Source of the DNA: Hymenobacter canadensis | Lineage (GTDB): Bacteria; Bacteroidota; Bacteroidia; Cytophagales; Hymenobacteraceae | Reading direction: 5' to 3' | NCBI RefSeq assembly: GCF_027359925.1 | Contig: NZ_CP114767.1 | Span: 4,018,501-4,082,500 of the forward strand | Length of the DNA: 64,000 nucleotides | Part shown: positions 34,306 through 42,987 of the stretch, piece after piece | Layout of the letters: each line of letters opens with the position of its first letter | How positions within the stretch are numbered: the first letter of the stretch is position 1 | The notes under the pieces: generated by a model | Database searches by the model: none | What the model saw: the letters and a program-made list of their open reading frames with translations, nothing else | What the model was told of the DNA's origin: nothing | Program-made: the position numbers and the translations under genes

Positions 34306-35145
34306 CTATTTCGTAGGCGAGTTCTGGCTGCTTGGAAGAGGCTGTTGTTTGGCTTCTTCCCAATACACGTCCATTTGGGCGAGATTCAGATCGGCGAGTC
34401 GCTGGCCGTTGTGGGCCGCCTGGGTTTCCAGGTATTGAAAGCGGTGAATGAATTTGCGGTTGGTGCGTTCAAGCGCTTCTTCCGGGTTGATACCGGCGTG
34501 GCGGGCAAAGTTGATAAGCGAAAACAACAAGTCGCCAAATTCGGCGGCGGCCCGCTCGGCATTGATGGCGGCGGGGTCAGCGTGGGCAAATTCGGCCTGG
34601 AATTCGCCTAATTCCTCCTGCACTTTCTCCCATACCTGCTCGGGATGCTCCCAATCGAAGCCCGCACCGCGCGCCTTTTCCTGGATGCGCATGGCCTTCA
34701 CCAATGCCGGCAGTGAGGTAGGTACGCCGCCAAGCACCGACGTGTTGCCTTTTTCCTGCAGTTTGAGCTGCTCCCAATTCTTTTTAACCTCTTCTTCCGT
34801 GTCGGCCTGCACGTTGCCGTAAATGTGCGGGTGTCGGAAAATCAGCTTTTCGCACTGGGCATTCAGCACGTCGGCAATATCGAAATGGCCGGTTTCGGAA
34901 GCTATTTTGGCGTAGAAGATGAGATGAAGAAACACGTCGCCCAGCTCTTTCTGCAGGTCGGGCAGGTCGTTGCGGATGATGGCGTCGCTGAGCTCATAGG
35001 TTTCCTCGATGGTAAGGTGGCGCAGGCTTTCCAGCGTTTGTTTCCGGTCCCAGGGGCATTCGGCGCGCAGGCGCTCCAGCACATCGAGCAGGCGGCTGAA
35101 GGCGGCCAACTGGGCAGGGCGGCGGTCGGGAGTAGTGGTATCCAT
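34306..35145 (-). CDS. mazG: nucleoside triphosphate pyrophosphohydrolase MazG
   Basis: 279 aa from the ATG at 35145; ten upstream residues in the frame are not typical. Two MazG domains: CPWDRKQTLESLRHLTIEETYEL, DLQKELGDVFLHLIFYAK with the Glu/Asp metal ligands, and a second copy ERAAAEFGDLLFSLINFARH. The enzyme removes pyrophosphate from (d)NTPs and lowers ppGpp in E. coli. An exact minus-strand TATCTTTG (35158-35151) lies only 6 nt before the ATG. Confidence 0.93.
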   Translation of the reverse strand: MDTTTPDRRPAQLAAFSRLLDVLERLRAECPWDRKQTLESLRHLTIEETYELSDAIIRNDLPDLQKELGDVFLHLIFYAKIASETGHFDIADVLNAQCEKLIFRHPHIYGNVQADTEEEVKKNWEQLKLQEKGNTSVLGGVPTSLPALVKAMRIQEKARGAGFDWEHPEQVWEKVQEELGEFQAEFAHADPAAINAERAAAEFGDLLFSLINFARHAGINPEEALERTNRKFIHRFQYLETQAAHNGQRLADLNLAQMDVYWEEAKQQPLPSSQNSPTK

Positions 35146-35279
35146 TATTTCAAAGATACACTGCGGAGCCCGCACTGTTGTACGCTGGGCGGGCCCCGCA
35201 GTCTGGTGGCTAAGGCTGGTAAGCTCGACCTTGGCAACGGCACCGGTTAAGTAGCGTAGTGAAAGCAGGGGCGTTTGCC

Positions 35280-35287
35280 TACTTTTG
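35280..35287 (+). promoter_or_regulatory. -7 element of glmM
   Basis: TACTTTTG is an exact TAnnTTTG box. The expected start site near 35294 lies downstream of the first in-frame start (35259), which favours the GTG at 35313. Confidence 0.5.
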
Positions 35288-35312
35288 CGTATTCAAAAAA
35301 CAGACTTGGCTT

Positions 35313-36701
35313 GTGGCACTAATTAAATCCATTTCGGGCATCCGGGGTACCATCGGCGGCGCAGCCGGCGACGGCCTGACACCTATCGACGTTGTAAAAT
35401 ACGCCGCGGCCTTTGGCACGTGGGTATTGGCCAATACGCAAAACAATACCATCATCATCGGCCGCGACGCCCGGATTTCGGGCGAGATGGTGAGCAAGCT
35501 GGTGGCGGCCACGCTGCAGGGCCTGGGCATCAACGTCATCGACCTGGGGCTGAGCACTACGCCCACGGTGGAAATGGCGGTGCCGGCCAAAAACGCGGGC
35601 GGCGGCATCATCCTCACGGCTTCGCACAACCCCAAGCAGTGGAACGCGCTGAAATTGCTCAATAACAAAGGCGAATTCATCTCCGACCAGGAAGGGCAGC
35701 AGGTGCTGGCGCTCGGCGATTCAGAGTCGTTCGACTTTGCGCCCGTGACCAAGCTGGGCCAGTACAGCACCGACGATACGTTCCTGCAGACCCACATCGA
35801 CGCTATTCTGGCGCTGCCGCTGGTGGATAAGGCGGCAATCAAGGCCAAGAACTTCCGGGTGGTGGTCGACGCGGTGAACTCCTGCGGCGGCTTTGCCGTG
35901 CCGATGCTGTTGGAGCAGCTGGGCGTAGAAATCATTGAGAAGCTGTTCTGCGAGCCAACCGGCGACTTCGCCCACAACCCGGAACCGCTGCCTGAAAACC
36001 TGCGGGAAATTGCCAAAACGATGGAGAAAGGCTCCTTCGACCTGGGCATTGTGGTGGACCCCGACGTGGACCGCCTGGCGCTGGTGAACGAAGACGGCAC
36101 CATGTTCGGCGAGGAGTACACGCTGGTAGCCGTGGCCGACTATGTGCTGCAGCAGAACGGCGGCGGCAACACCGTGAGCAACCTGAGCAGCACCCGCGCC
36201 CTGCGCGACGTGACCGAAAAGCAGGGTGGCCAGTACGCCGCTGCCGCCGTGGGCGAGGTGAACGTGGTAACCAAGATGAAGGAAACCAACGCCGTTATCG
36301 GGGGCGAAGGCAACGGAGGCATCATCTACCCAGAGCTGCACTACGGCCGCGACTCGCTGGTGGGTATTGCGCTGTTTTTGAGCCATCTGGCCAAAACCGG
36401 CCTGACTATGACCCGGCTGCGTAACTCGTATCCGAACTACTTCATCTCTAAAAACAAGATCGAGCTGACGCCGGAAATCAACACCGACGAGGTGCTGAAG
36501 CAGATGGCCGCCCGCTACGCCAAGCAGCCGGTAAATACGATTGACGGCGTGAAGATTGAGTTCGACAAGGAGTGGGTGCACCTGCGCAAATCCAACACCG
36601 AGCCCATCATTCGGATTTACGCCGAGTCGGAGTCCAATGCCACGGCCGACCATCTGGCCAACAAGATCATCGGCGACATTCGGGAGATTATCAGCAAGTA
36701 A
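35313..36701 (+). CDS. glmM: phosphoglucosamine mutase
   Basis: 462 aa from the GTG at 35313 (the frame opens at 35259, upstream of the likely transcription start). GlmM turns glucosamine-6-phosphate into glucosamine-1-phosphate for peptidoglycan and LPS. Blocks: SISGIRGTIGG, TASHNPKQWNALK with the phosphorylated Ser104, metal loop DPDVDRLAL, sugar-binding GGEGNGG, and phosphate-binding RKSNTEPIIRIY. The related phosphoglucomutase/phosphomannomutase role is possible, but the motif set fits GlmM. Confidence 0.9.
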   Translation: MALIKSISGIRGTIGGAAGDGLTPIDVVKYAAAFGTWVLANTQNNTIIIGRDARISGEMVSKLVAATLQGLGINVIDLGLSTTPTVEMAVPAKNAGGGIILTASHNPKQWNALKLLNNKGEFISDQEGQQVLALGDSESFDFAPVTKLGQYSTDDTFLQTHIDAILALPLVDKAAIKAKNFRVVVDAVNSCGGFAVPMLLEQLGVEIIEKLFCEPTGDFAHNPEPLPENLREIAKTMEKGSFDLGIVVDPDVDRLALVNEDGTMFGEEYTLVAVADYVLQQNGGGNTVSNLSSTRALRDVTEKQGGQYAAAAVGEVNVVTKMKETNAVIGGEGNGGIIYPELHYGRDSLVGIALFLSHLAKTGLTMTRLRNSYPNYFISKNKIELTPEINTDEVLKQMAARYAKQPVNTIDGVKIEFDKEWVHLRKSNTEPIIRIYAESESNATADHLANKIIGDIREIISK

Positions 36702-36730
36702 TTCCGGAAATGCGCTGTGCGCATAGCTTG

Positions 36731-36785
36731 AGGGGTGATTTTTGCCGGGGCGGACTACTGCTTCAGCGAAAATCACCCCTTTTTG
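36731..36785 (+). terminator. terminator of glmM
   Basis: AGGGGTGATTTT (36731-36742) pairs with AAAATCACCCCT (36769-36780), followed by T5. Confidence 0.85.
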
Positions 36786-36830
36786 CGGCGCTATCTACCC
36801 ATGCAGAAAAGCCAGCCCGGCGGAATCCCT

Positions 36831-36838
36831 TATTTTTG
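36831..36838 (+). promoter_or_regulatory. -7 element of the cysteine desulfurase gene
   Basis: TATTTTTG is an exact TAnnTTTG box 33 bp before the ATG at 36872. Confidence 0.5.
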
Positions 36839-36871
36839 TGGCCGTTGCTTTCATCTATTCCGTTGCCGCCC

Positions 36872-38020
36872 ATGACCGTTTACTTCGATAACGCCGCTAC
36901 TACGCCTCTGGACCCGGAAGTGCTGGACGCTATGCTGCCGTTTTTGCGAGACCATTTCGGTAATCCCAGCAGCATTCATGGGCACGGGAGGCAGGTGCGG
37001 GCCGCTATTGAGAATGCGCGCAAAACGGTGGCGCACCTGATCAATGCCGCGCCCGCCGAAATCGTGTTTACCTCGTGCGGGACGGAAGCCGACAACTACG
37101 CTGCCTTCGGGAGCGTGCGGACGCTGGAACTGAAGCACATGATTACGTCGCGGCTGGAGCACCACGCGGTGCTGCACACCACGCAGGCTTTGGAAAAGGC
37201 CGGCGACGCCACCCTGAGCTACCTACAGCACGATGCGCAGGGTCGCTTCGATCTGGCGCAGCTAGAGGAGCTGCTGGCAACCAATCCGCGCACGTTTGTG
37301 AGTTTGATGCACGCCAACAACGAAATCGGCAACCTCAACGACATCGTGGCCATCGGCGAAATCTGCGCCCGCTACGACGCCGTGTTTCACACGGACACGG
37401 TGCAGACCATGGGCCACTACAAGCACGACGTGCAGCAGCTGAAAACCCATTTTCTGGTGGGTTCGGCGCACAAGTTTCACGGGCCGAAAGGCGTGGGTTT
37501 CCTATACCGCCGTTCGGGCCAGACCATGGATGCCCTGATTCATGGCGGCTCGCAGGAGCGCAACCAGCGTGCCGGCACCGAAAACGTGTACGGAATTGTG
37601 GGGCTGGCCAAGGCGCTGGAAATAGCCTACCGCGGCATGGCCGACCACCAGCGCCACATTCAGGGCCTGAAAGACCGGTTCATTGAGAAGCTAAAGGCCG
37701 AAATCGAGGGCGTGGCGTTCAATGGCACCTCCGCTGAAACCGACCAGAGTCTCTACACGGTGCTGAGCGTGAGTCTGCCGCCGTCGGCCATGAACGAGAT
37801 GCTGCTGTTCAACCTCGATATCAACCGCATATCGGTGTCCGGCGGCTCGGCCTGTACCAGCGGGGCCAACGCCGGCTCACACGTGCTCAGCGCCCTGAAC
37901 TGCGACCCTGAGCGGGGCACCATCCGTTTCTCGATGAGCAAGTACAACACCGAAGCCGAAGTAGACTACGCCGTAGAACAGCTGGCGAAAATGTACCGTC
38001 GGGAGCCGCTGAAAGTGTAG
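36872..38020 (+). CDS. cysteine desulfurase family protein (NifS/IscS type)
   Basis: 382 aa from the ATG at 36872 (longer frame enters the glmM terminator). A PLP enzyme that removes sulfur from cysteine for Fe-S clusters or thio-modification. YFDNAATTPLDPEVL, GTEADNYA, HTDTVQTMGH, the PLP lysine in SAHKFHGPKG (Lys201) and the persulfide cysteine in SGGSACTSGA (Cys328) are all present. The Cys-loop is the short class I type. There is no iscU/suf gene adjacent. Confidence 0.93.
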   Translation: MTVYFDNAATTPLDPEVLDAMLPFLRDHFGNPSSIHGHGRQVRAAIENARKTVAHLINAAPAEIVFTSCGTEADNYAAFGSVRTLELKHMITSRLEHHAVLHTTQALEKAGDATLSYLQHDAQGRFDLAQLEELLATNPRTFVSLMHANNEIGNLNDIVAIGEICARYDAVFHTDTVQTMGHYKHDVQQLKTHFLVGSAHKFHGPKGVGFLYRRSGQTMDALIHGGSQERNQRAGTENVYGIVGLAKALEIAYRGMADHQRHIQGLKDRFIEKLKAEIEGVAFNGTSAETDQSLYTVLSVSLPPSAMNEMLLFNLDINRISVSGGSACTSGANAGSHVLSALNCDPERGTIRFSMSKYNTEAEVDYAVEQLAKMYRREPLKV

Positions 38021-38042
38021 CAGAAATAATTGTCTGACGTAT

Positions 38043-38080
38043 AAAAAAGCCGCCGCTGCATCTGCAGCGACGGCTTTTTT
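38043..38080. terminator. bidirectional terminator
   Basis: A stem of AAAAAAGCCG with CGGCTTTTTT, plus an inner CGCTGCA/TGCAGCG, lies between convergent genes. Confidence 0.88.
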
Positions 38081-38102
38081 GCGCTTCATTGGTATCAGCG
38101 CC

Positions 38103-39296
38103 TCAATACGAGCCGTCGGCGCCGGCCCCGCCGGAGTGGCCCCCACCGAACTCGAAACCGGGTGTCGGCGCGGTTGGTGCCGGAGCTGTCTGGGCCACTA
38201 CCAACGACTCCAGGTTGAAGTACGTGGGCTGGCCGGCGTCGGCCAGAGACGTGAGGCCGTGGCGGGCGGGGCGCAGGTAGCGGGCGGCCCACACCGCCAG
38301 CACCAGCAGGAAAGCCCCGCCCAGCACGGCCGCAATTTCAGGTGGCAGCACGGAGCGGTAGTAGCGGAGCGTGAACAGCGAAAACGCGGCAGCGGCCAGC
38401 CCGGTCAGCAGCCACAGGCGGCTGGGCCGGCGCAGGCCCACGGCTATATACACCAGCGGAATGATAGCCGTGAACAGGTAAAACAGCGGGGCCAGCGGAA
38501 TCTGGGCTGACGCGTACAGGCCGCTGATTTCGGCGTTGCCTTCGCGCACCATGTAGTAGTTGCCGGCCAGGTAGAAGGTAGCCAGTGTGAGCACCTCCAG
38601 CACCAGCAGGCAAGCCCGGTAATAGAGATAATCGGGTCGTTGGCGCAGGCGCTGCAGAAGCCGGAAGCTGCCAACGGCGGTCAGCATGAGCACGAAAGGC
38701 AACAGCAAACGCCCAATCGGTAGGATCAGGAGCCAGTTGGCCAGCAGCGCCAGCAACACGAGGTACGTGGCCGCCGCCACCAGCCGGTCGGCGTAGCGCA
38801 GGGTGGCCAGCAGCAGCAGTCCCAGCAGCGGCAGTAGCAGCACCGTGTAGTAGGCGCTGCCGAAACCCGCCGAATAGCGGCTTAGGGTAGTCAGAGAGTC
38901 GGCCGCTTCGGCCAACAGCAGCGCCAGCACAAATAGCCCGATGTACAGCAGCGCGCTGTCGGTGCCGGACCGGTAGTGCCGAAACTCCCGGATAATTACT
39001 TCCTGCGTGCCCAGGCAGCCCAGTGCCACCGCCCAACCCAGCAGCCGGAAATCTTCGAGCCGCGCTGCTGCTCCGAATAAGGCCAGAAACGCCGCCGCAC
39101 CAGCCACGCCCACACACGTAAATAGCACCAGCCCGATCCGCAGCAGCAGCCCCGGCCGGTAGAAATCGGGCTGGTAAGCGGTTTTGATGGCCTGGTACTG
39201 GGCGTCGGTGAGAAGCTGGCGCCGAAACCAGCGGGATGCGGCGGCCTCCATGGCTTCCTGCGTGGCCCACAACAGCGGATAGGCTTTCATCTTCAT
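38103..39296 (-). CDS. polytopic membrane protein with Gly-rich tail, unknown function
   Basis: 397 aa with about ten hydrophobic helices between residues 50 and 345. The C-terminus is soluble and ends FGGGHSGGAGADGSY, a Gly-rich tail with a final Tyr like those of some TPM/DUF2207-type membrane proteins. The gene overlaps the preceding DUF2157-like gene by 4 nt, so they are translationally coupled and may form a complex. I do not recognise the family with confidence (DUF4401-like is possible). Confidence 0.6.
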   Translation of the reverse strand: MKMKAYPLLWATQEAMEAAASRWFRRQLLTDAQYQAIKTAYQPDFYRPGLLLRIGLVLFTCVGVAGAAAFLALFGAAARLEDFRLLGWAVALGCLGTQEVIIREFRHYRSGTDSALLYIGLFVLALLLAEAADSLTTLSRYSAGFGSAYYTVLLLPLLGLLLLATLRYADRLVAAATYLVLLALLANWLLILPIGRLLLPFVLMLTAVGSFRLLQRLRQRPDYLYYRACLLVLEVLTLATFYLAGNYYMVREGNAEISGLYASAQIPLAPLFYLFTAIIPLVYIAVGLRRPSRLWLLTGLAAAAFSLFTLRYYRSVLPPEIAAVLGGAFLLVLAVWAARYLRPARHGLTSLADAGQPTYFNLESLVVAQTAPAPTAPTPGFEFGGGHSGGAGADGSY

Positions 39297-40282
39297 ACCC
39301 GACGGAGAAATTCTTTGCTGCGCACAAACAGCAGGATAACGCCTGCTGTCGACAGCATGAAGTAAAAAGAAACCAGCAGCCCACCAGCTTCTCCGTTGCT
39401 GAAATCAAGCAACTGAATGAAGCTATAGGTCAGGGCGATGTAGCCATACACTGTCCCCATTAGCAGAAACAGATACGACTGCGCATGCCGGGCATACCAG
39501 ACCAAGCCGGCGCTCATCAGCAGCACCAGCAGCACGGCCACCCACTTGGGCAGCCAGGGCTGCGGGTAGTAGTCGAAGAGGACGGCTGTGGCCGCCAGCA
39601 GCGCCACATTAGCTCCCAGCGAGATATATGTGAAGGCGAAGTGCGGCTTGCGTCGGGTAAACTCGGCGTGCAGGCCCGCCCCCGTCAGGGCCAGTCCCAG
39701 CAGCACGCCCGCCACGCCCAGCCGGGAAGTGAATAGGGCGTTGGCCGTGAATACCGACAGCGGCGCCACGCTCACGCCCACCCACGCGCCCAGCGCCGTG
39801 AGGCCCATGGCCAGCACGCCCCGGTGGTCGAGGCGGTAGGCCAGGGCCAGAAACAGCACGGCGGGCAGCAGCGTGGCGAGCCCGTAGCGGTTCCCAAATA
39901 CATTAAATACTGCCTGAACATAGGTTTCCAGGGCCAGAAACAGTAGGCAGCCCAGCAGCAGTGCGTAGTCGGGCACGAAGCTGGCGGCGGTGCTCTGGCC
40001 CCACGTAAACGGCAGCCGGTGCCGCCAGGCATACCCGAAGCTGGCCAGCATCAGCAGCGCCATAGCCCCGATAACCGCGCCATGCCCGATATCGTCGAGG
40101 TGCTGATAGAGAAGCGTGCCCAGTCCGCCGGTAAGCAGCGTAATGCCCAGGTACAGCGCCGCCCGCAGCTCCTGATGCAGCGACATTGGCCGCGCCTGCT
40201 CATCGTTGGCAATGGCCTGGGCCTGGGCGGGCGGCAGCAGGCCACGCGCCTGCAAATCGGCCAGAAGGTGAGTGGTGCGCAT
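39293..40282 (-). CDS. DUF2157-like polytopic membrane protein
   Basis: 329 aa. A cytosolic N-terminal helix pair (LLADLQARGLLPPAQAQAIAN) is followed by about ten hydrophobic segments from residue 45 (YLGITLLTGGLGTLLYQ). This layout, a short helical prefix and a polytopic region, is that of DUF2157 proteins. The function is not known. The stop codon overlaps the start of the following membrane protein gene (ATGA). Confidence 0.65.
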   Translation of the reverse strand: MRTTHLLADLQARGLLPPAQAQAIANDEQARPMSLHQELRAALYLGITLLTGGLGTLLYQHLDDIGHGAVIGAMALLMLASFGYAWRHRLPFTWGQSTAASFVPDYALLLGCLLFLALETYVQAVFNVFGNRYGLATLLPAVLFLALAYRLDHRGVLAMGLTALGAWVGVSVAPLSVFTANALFTSRLGVAGVLLGLALTGAGLHAEFTRRKPHFAFTYISLGANVALLAATAVLFDYYPQPWLPKWVAVLLVLLMSAGLVWYARHAQSYLFLLMGTVYGYIALTYSFIQLLDFSNGEAGGLLVSFYFMLSTAGVILLFVRSKEFLRRV

Positions 40283-40396
40283 AAGCTGGGCAGGGGAGAG
40301 GTGCGCAGCGAATGTAGCAGAATGCCCGAAACCCGGTTACGCATCGTATTTTGGCCGGCTTCCGTATGGATTGCCCGAACCCCAGCCCGCTCCCTC

Positions 40397-41053
40397 ATGG
40401 CCGATATCAACATTCAGCGCAAGAAAAACTCCCCCAGCCCCTGGCTGCTCATCCTGCTGGTTTTGGCCGTAGTTGGGGCCGCCGCCTGGTTTCTGTTTCG
40501 CAGTGATACGCCGGCCTCCACCGAGCCGGTAGCCCCACCCACGTCAGAGCCGGCCCCTACCCGCACGGATAGCACCGCCGGTGCCGAAACCGGCCCGCGC
40601 CCCGCCGAGGCCGCCGTAGCCGATATGGCTCCCGAAGCCGCGCCCGTCACGCCGGAAGTGCTGGCCGCCTTTGCCCGCACCGACGCCACCCAGCCCGTCT
40701 ACGCGCTGGAAGGCCTGCGCCTGCTCACGGCGGCGCTGGTAGACCTGGCCGACCGCGACGACCTGCGCAGTGCTGCCATCGGCGAGAAGCGCGACAACCT
40801 GACCAGCGCCACCGCCCGCCTCGATGAGCCCAACGCCAGCCTGCGCCCCGGTTTTGTAGCCGCCACCGGCCTGATGCAGGCCATGCAGCAGCAGGCCTAC
40901 CCCGGCCAGGAAGCGGCAGTAGCCGACCTGATAACCCGAGCCACCCAGCTTTCCGGCCGCAACGCCACCGCCCTCGACCACCAACAGCTGCAGGAGTTTT
41001 TCACCCGCGCGGCCAGCCTGGTGCGCGTCCTCAGCTCGTCGGCTACCGTGTAG
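40397..41053 (+). CDS. single-pass membrane protein, unknown function
   Basis: 218 aa from the ATG at 40397; the longer upstream frame is antisense to the preceding gene. A short basic N-terminus (MADINIQRKKN) precedes one helix at about residues 16-35 (WLLILLVLAVVGAAAWFLF). An Ala/Pro/Thr-rich linker (about 37-85) follows, then a compact helical domain, VLAAFARTDATQPVYALEGL to the C-terminus. No family recognised. The next gene follows by 40 nt and the two may be co-transcribed. Confidence 0.6.
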   Translation: MADINIQRKKNSPSPWLLILLVLAVVGAAAWFLFRSDTPASTEPVAPPTSEPAPTRTDSTAGAETGPRPAEAAVADMAPEAAPVTPEVLAAFARTDATQPVYALEGLRLLTAALVDLADRDDLRSAAIGEKRDNLTSATARLDEPNASLRPGFVAATGLMQAMQQQAYPGQEAAVADLITRATQLSGRNATALDHQQLQEFFTRAASLVRVLSSSATV

Positions 41054-41093
41054 TCGGGCCACCTGTTTTCTTCTTCTAATCCGCCTTTTCCCT

Positions 41094-41606
41094 GTGGAAC
41101 CAACGCCTATTCCTTCCGCCCAGGGCATGCACCTGCGCCGCCTCCGCGACCTGACCGAGTACGAAGTAGCCGACGGCAACCCCGACGTGCGCGGCTGGGC
41201 GGTGCGCGGCGGCGACGGCCGGCAGTTTGGCATCGTATCCGAGCTGATTGTGGAAGAGCAGACCCTGAAAGTGCGCTACCTCGATGTAGAGCTGGACGCC
41301 AGCCTGCGCAGCAACGAGCAGGAGCGGCACATTCTGGTGCCCATCGGGGTGGCAGCGCTTGATGAGGATGGCGACAACCTCTTCGTGCCCTCGCTCACGC
41401 TGGACTCGGTGCCGGAGTACCCGCCCTATCAGGAGTTTCAGATCAGCCGCGAATACGAGCAGGCCATGCTACGCGCCCTGCGCCTGCAGCTCCCCGAAAA
41501 CACCACCGATACCTTCTACGAGCAGCCGTCCTTCGACGAGCACAGCTTCTACGGCAACCGCCGCACCGCCGACACGCCGGCCTCTTTCCGCCGGCGGCTG
41601 GAGTAG
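41094..41606 (+). CDS. PRC-barrel domain protein
   Basis: 170 aa from a GTG at 41094 (ATG at 41127 is an alternative and gives MHLRRLRDLTEYEVADGNPD). The centre is a PRC-barrel beta domain: VRGWAVRGGDGRQFGIVSEL, LKVRYLDVELDASL, ILVPIGVAALDEDG. This fold occurs in RimM and the photosynthetic reaction-centre H subunit; free-standing copies have unknown roles. A C-terminal acidic stretch ends FRRRLE. Confidence 0.78.
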   Translation: MEPTPIPSAQGMHLRRLRDLTEYEVADGNPDVRGWAVRGGDGRQFGIVSELIVEEQTLKVRYLDVELDASLRSNEQERHILVPIGVAALDEDGDNLFVPSLTLDSVPEYPPYQEFQISREYEQAMLRALRLQLPENTTDTFYEQPSFDEHSFYGNRRTADTPASFRRRLE

Positions 41607-41614
41607 AAACAGCC

Positions 41615-41713
41615 CGTCACGCAGAGGCGGAGCCGAAGCATCTTGCGTGCTGACGTTGGATTATCACTCCTGTGTCAGCATGCGAGATGCTTCGGCTCCG
41701 CCTCTGTATGACG
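41615..41713. repeat. long intergenic inverted repeat (family A variant)
   Basis: The 40-bp arms 41615-41654 and 41674-41713 mirror each other with 4 differences, around a 19-bp centre. The core GGAGCCGAAGCATCT parallels GCCGAAGCATCTC at 55313-55405 and GGCGAAGCATCTCG at 43895. It lies between convergent genes. Confidence 0.9.
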
Positions 41714-41733
41714 TTCAGTCCCGAACAGTCGGG

Positions 41734-42774
41734 CTAATTCCGATGGATCATGTCTGCCACGGCCTGCACCCATTGCGGGTGGGTGTTCAGGCTGGGCACC
41801 AGCTGCCAGTGCTCTCCACCGGCTTCCTCAAACAGCTCCTTGAACTCTTCGCCCACTTCAATCGTGGTTTCCAAGCAGTCGGCCACGAAAGCCGGGCTGA
41901 ATGCCAGCACATTTTTGATGCCTTTCTCCGGAAGGGGCTTGAGCACTTCGTCGGTGTAAGGTTGCAGCCACGGGTCGCGGAGGCGGCTTTGCAGACGACT
42001 CTGGAACGCAATGGTGTACTGCTCAGGTGCCAGCCCCAGGCCCTGCGCCACGAGGCGCGAGGTTTCGAAGCATTGCGCCCGGTAGCAGTAGCGGTTTTTT
42101 TCGTTGTAGGTGTTGCTGCAGCCGCTGAGCTGGCAGTAGCCGTTGTGGCTGCCCTTGAGCACGTGGCGCTCCGGAATGCCGTGGTAGCTGAACACCACGT
42201 GGTCGTAGTGGCGCTTGGCCATTTCCTCCTTGCCCAGCGTCACGATGGTGCCAATAAAGCCGGGGTCGTCGGCGAAGGTGCTGATAAACGATACGCTTGG
42301 TATCACCCACCACTTGCTCACCAGCTCCATCACCTTTTCCTGCACCGAGCCCGTGCTGGCCGCCGCGTACTGCGGAAACAGCGGCAGCACAATGATGCGC
42401 TCCACGGCCGCGTCGCGCAGCTCTTCCAGCGCCTTCTCAATGCTGGGGTTCTGGTAGCGCATCCCGAAGGCCACGAGGTAGTCGTTGCCCAGCTTCTCCT
42501 GCACCAATTTCTGCAGGTCTAGGCCGTGGAAGAGCAGCGGCGAGCCCCGGTCGGTCCAGAGCTGCTGGTAGATTTTGGCCGATTTCGGGGCCCGCAGCGG
42601 TACCACCAGCCCCCGGAACAGCGGGTAGCGGATGGCGGCCGGCATGTCTACCACGCGGGCATCGGTCAGAAACTCATTGAGGTAGCGGCGCACGTCGCTG
42701 GTCTGGGGCGAGTCGGGAGTGCCGAGATTGACGAGCAGGACGCCGATACGGCCTTTGTTGGGGGAGGAGGGCAT
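41734..42774 (-). CDS. hemH: ferrochelatase
   Basis: 346 aa. It inserts Fe(II) into protoporphyrin IX, the last step of protoheme synthesis. VLLVNLGTPDSPQT, the ISYHGIPERH-like VVFSYHGIPERHVLKG with the conserved His, YRAQCFETSRLVAQ, FQSRLQSRLRDPWLQPYT and FSPAFVADCLET(Glu) are canonical. The two cysteines in GCSNTYNEKNRYCYRAQC might hold a 2Fe-2S cluster, though that is not certain for this group. Confidence 0.95.
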   Translation of the reverse strand: MPSSPNKGRIGVLLVNLGTPDSPQTSDVRRYLNEFLTDARVVDMPAAIRYPLFRGLVVPLRAPKSAKIYQQLWTDRGSPLLFHGLDLQKLVQEKLGNDYLVAFGMRYQNPSIEKALEELRDAAVERIIVLPLFPQYAAASTGSVQEKVMELVSKWWVIPSVSFISTFADDPGFIGTIVTLGKEEMAKRHYDHVVFSYHGIPERHVLKGSHNGYCQLSGCSNTYNEKNRYCYRAQCFETSRLVAQGLGLAPEQYTIAFQSRLQSRLRDPWLQPYTDEVLKPLPEKGIKNVLAFSPAFVADCLETTIEVGEEFKELFEEAGGEHWQLVPSLNTHPQWVQAVADMIHRN

Positions 42775-42956
42775 AGGGCAATGAAAAGCGTGAGCAAGGC
42801 GCAGCGTACAGGCCAGCTATCGTGAAACAATCCAGCCCGAACTGTGGCTGCAAATATCGGCCACGATTCGTGAAGCTGGTGTGCCGCGCCGACACTGCAG
42901 ACAAACTTCCGCCAACTGATGTTTTGGCAAGCGAGGGTCGGGCCGCCGAAAACCCG

Positions 42957-42964
42957 TACCTTTG
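42957..42964 (+). promoter_or_regulatory. -7 element of era
   Basis: TACCTTTG is an exact TAnnTTTG box. The predicted start site near 42971 lies after the first in-frame ATG (42919) and before the GTG at 42988. Confidence 0.55.
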
Positions 42965-42987
42965 CAGGCCAAATTTCAGACCCTGAA

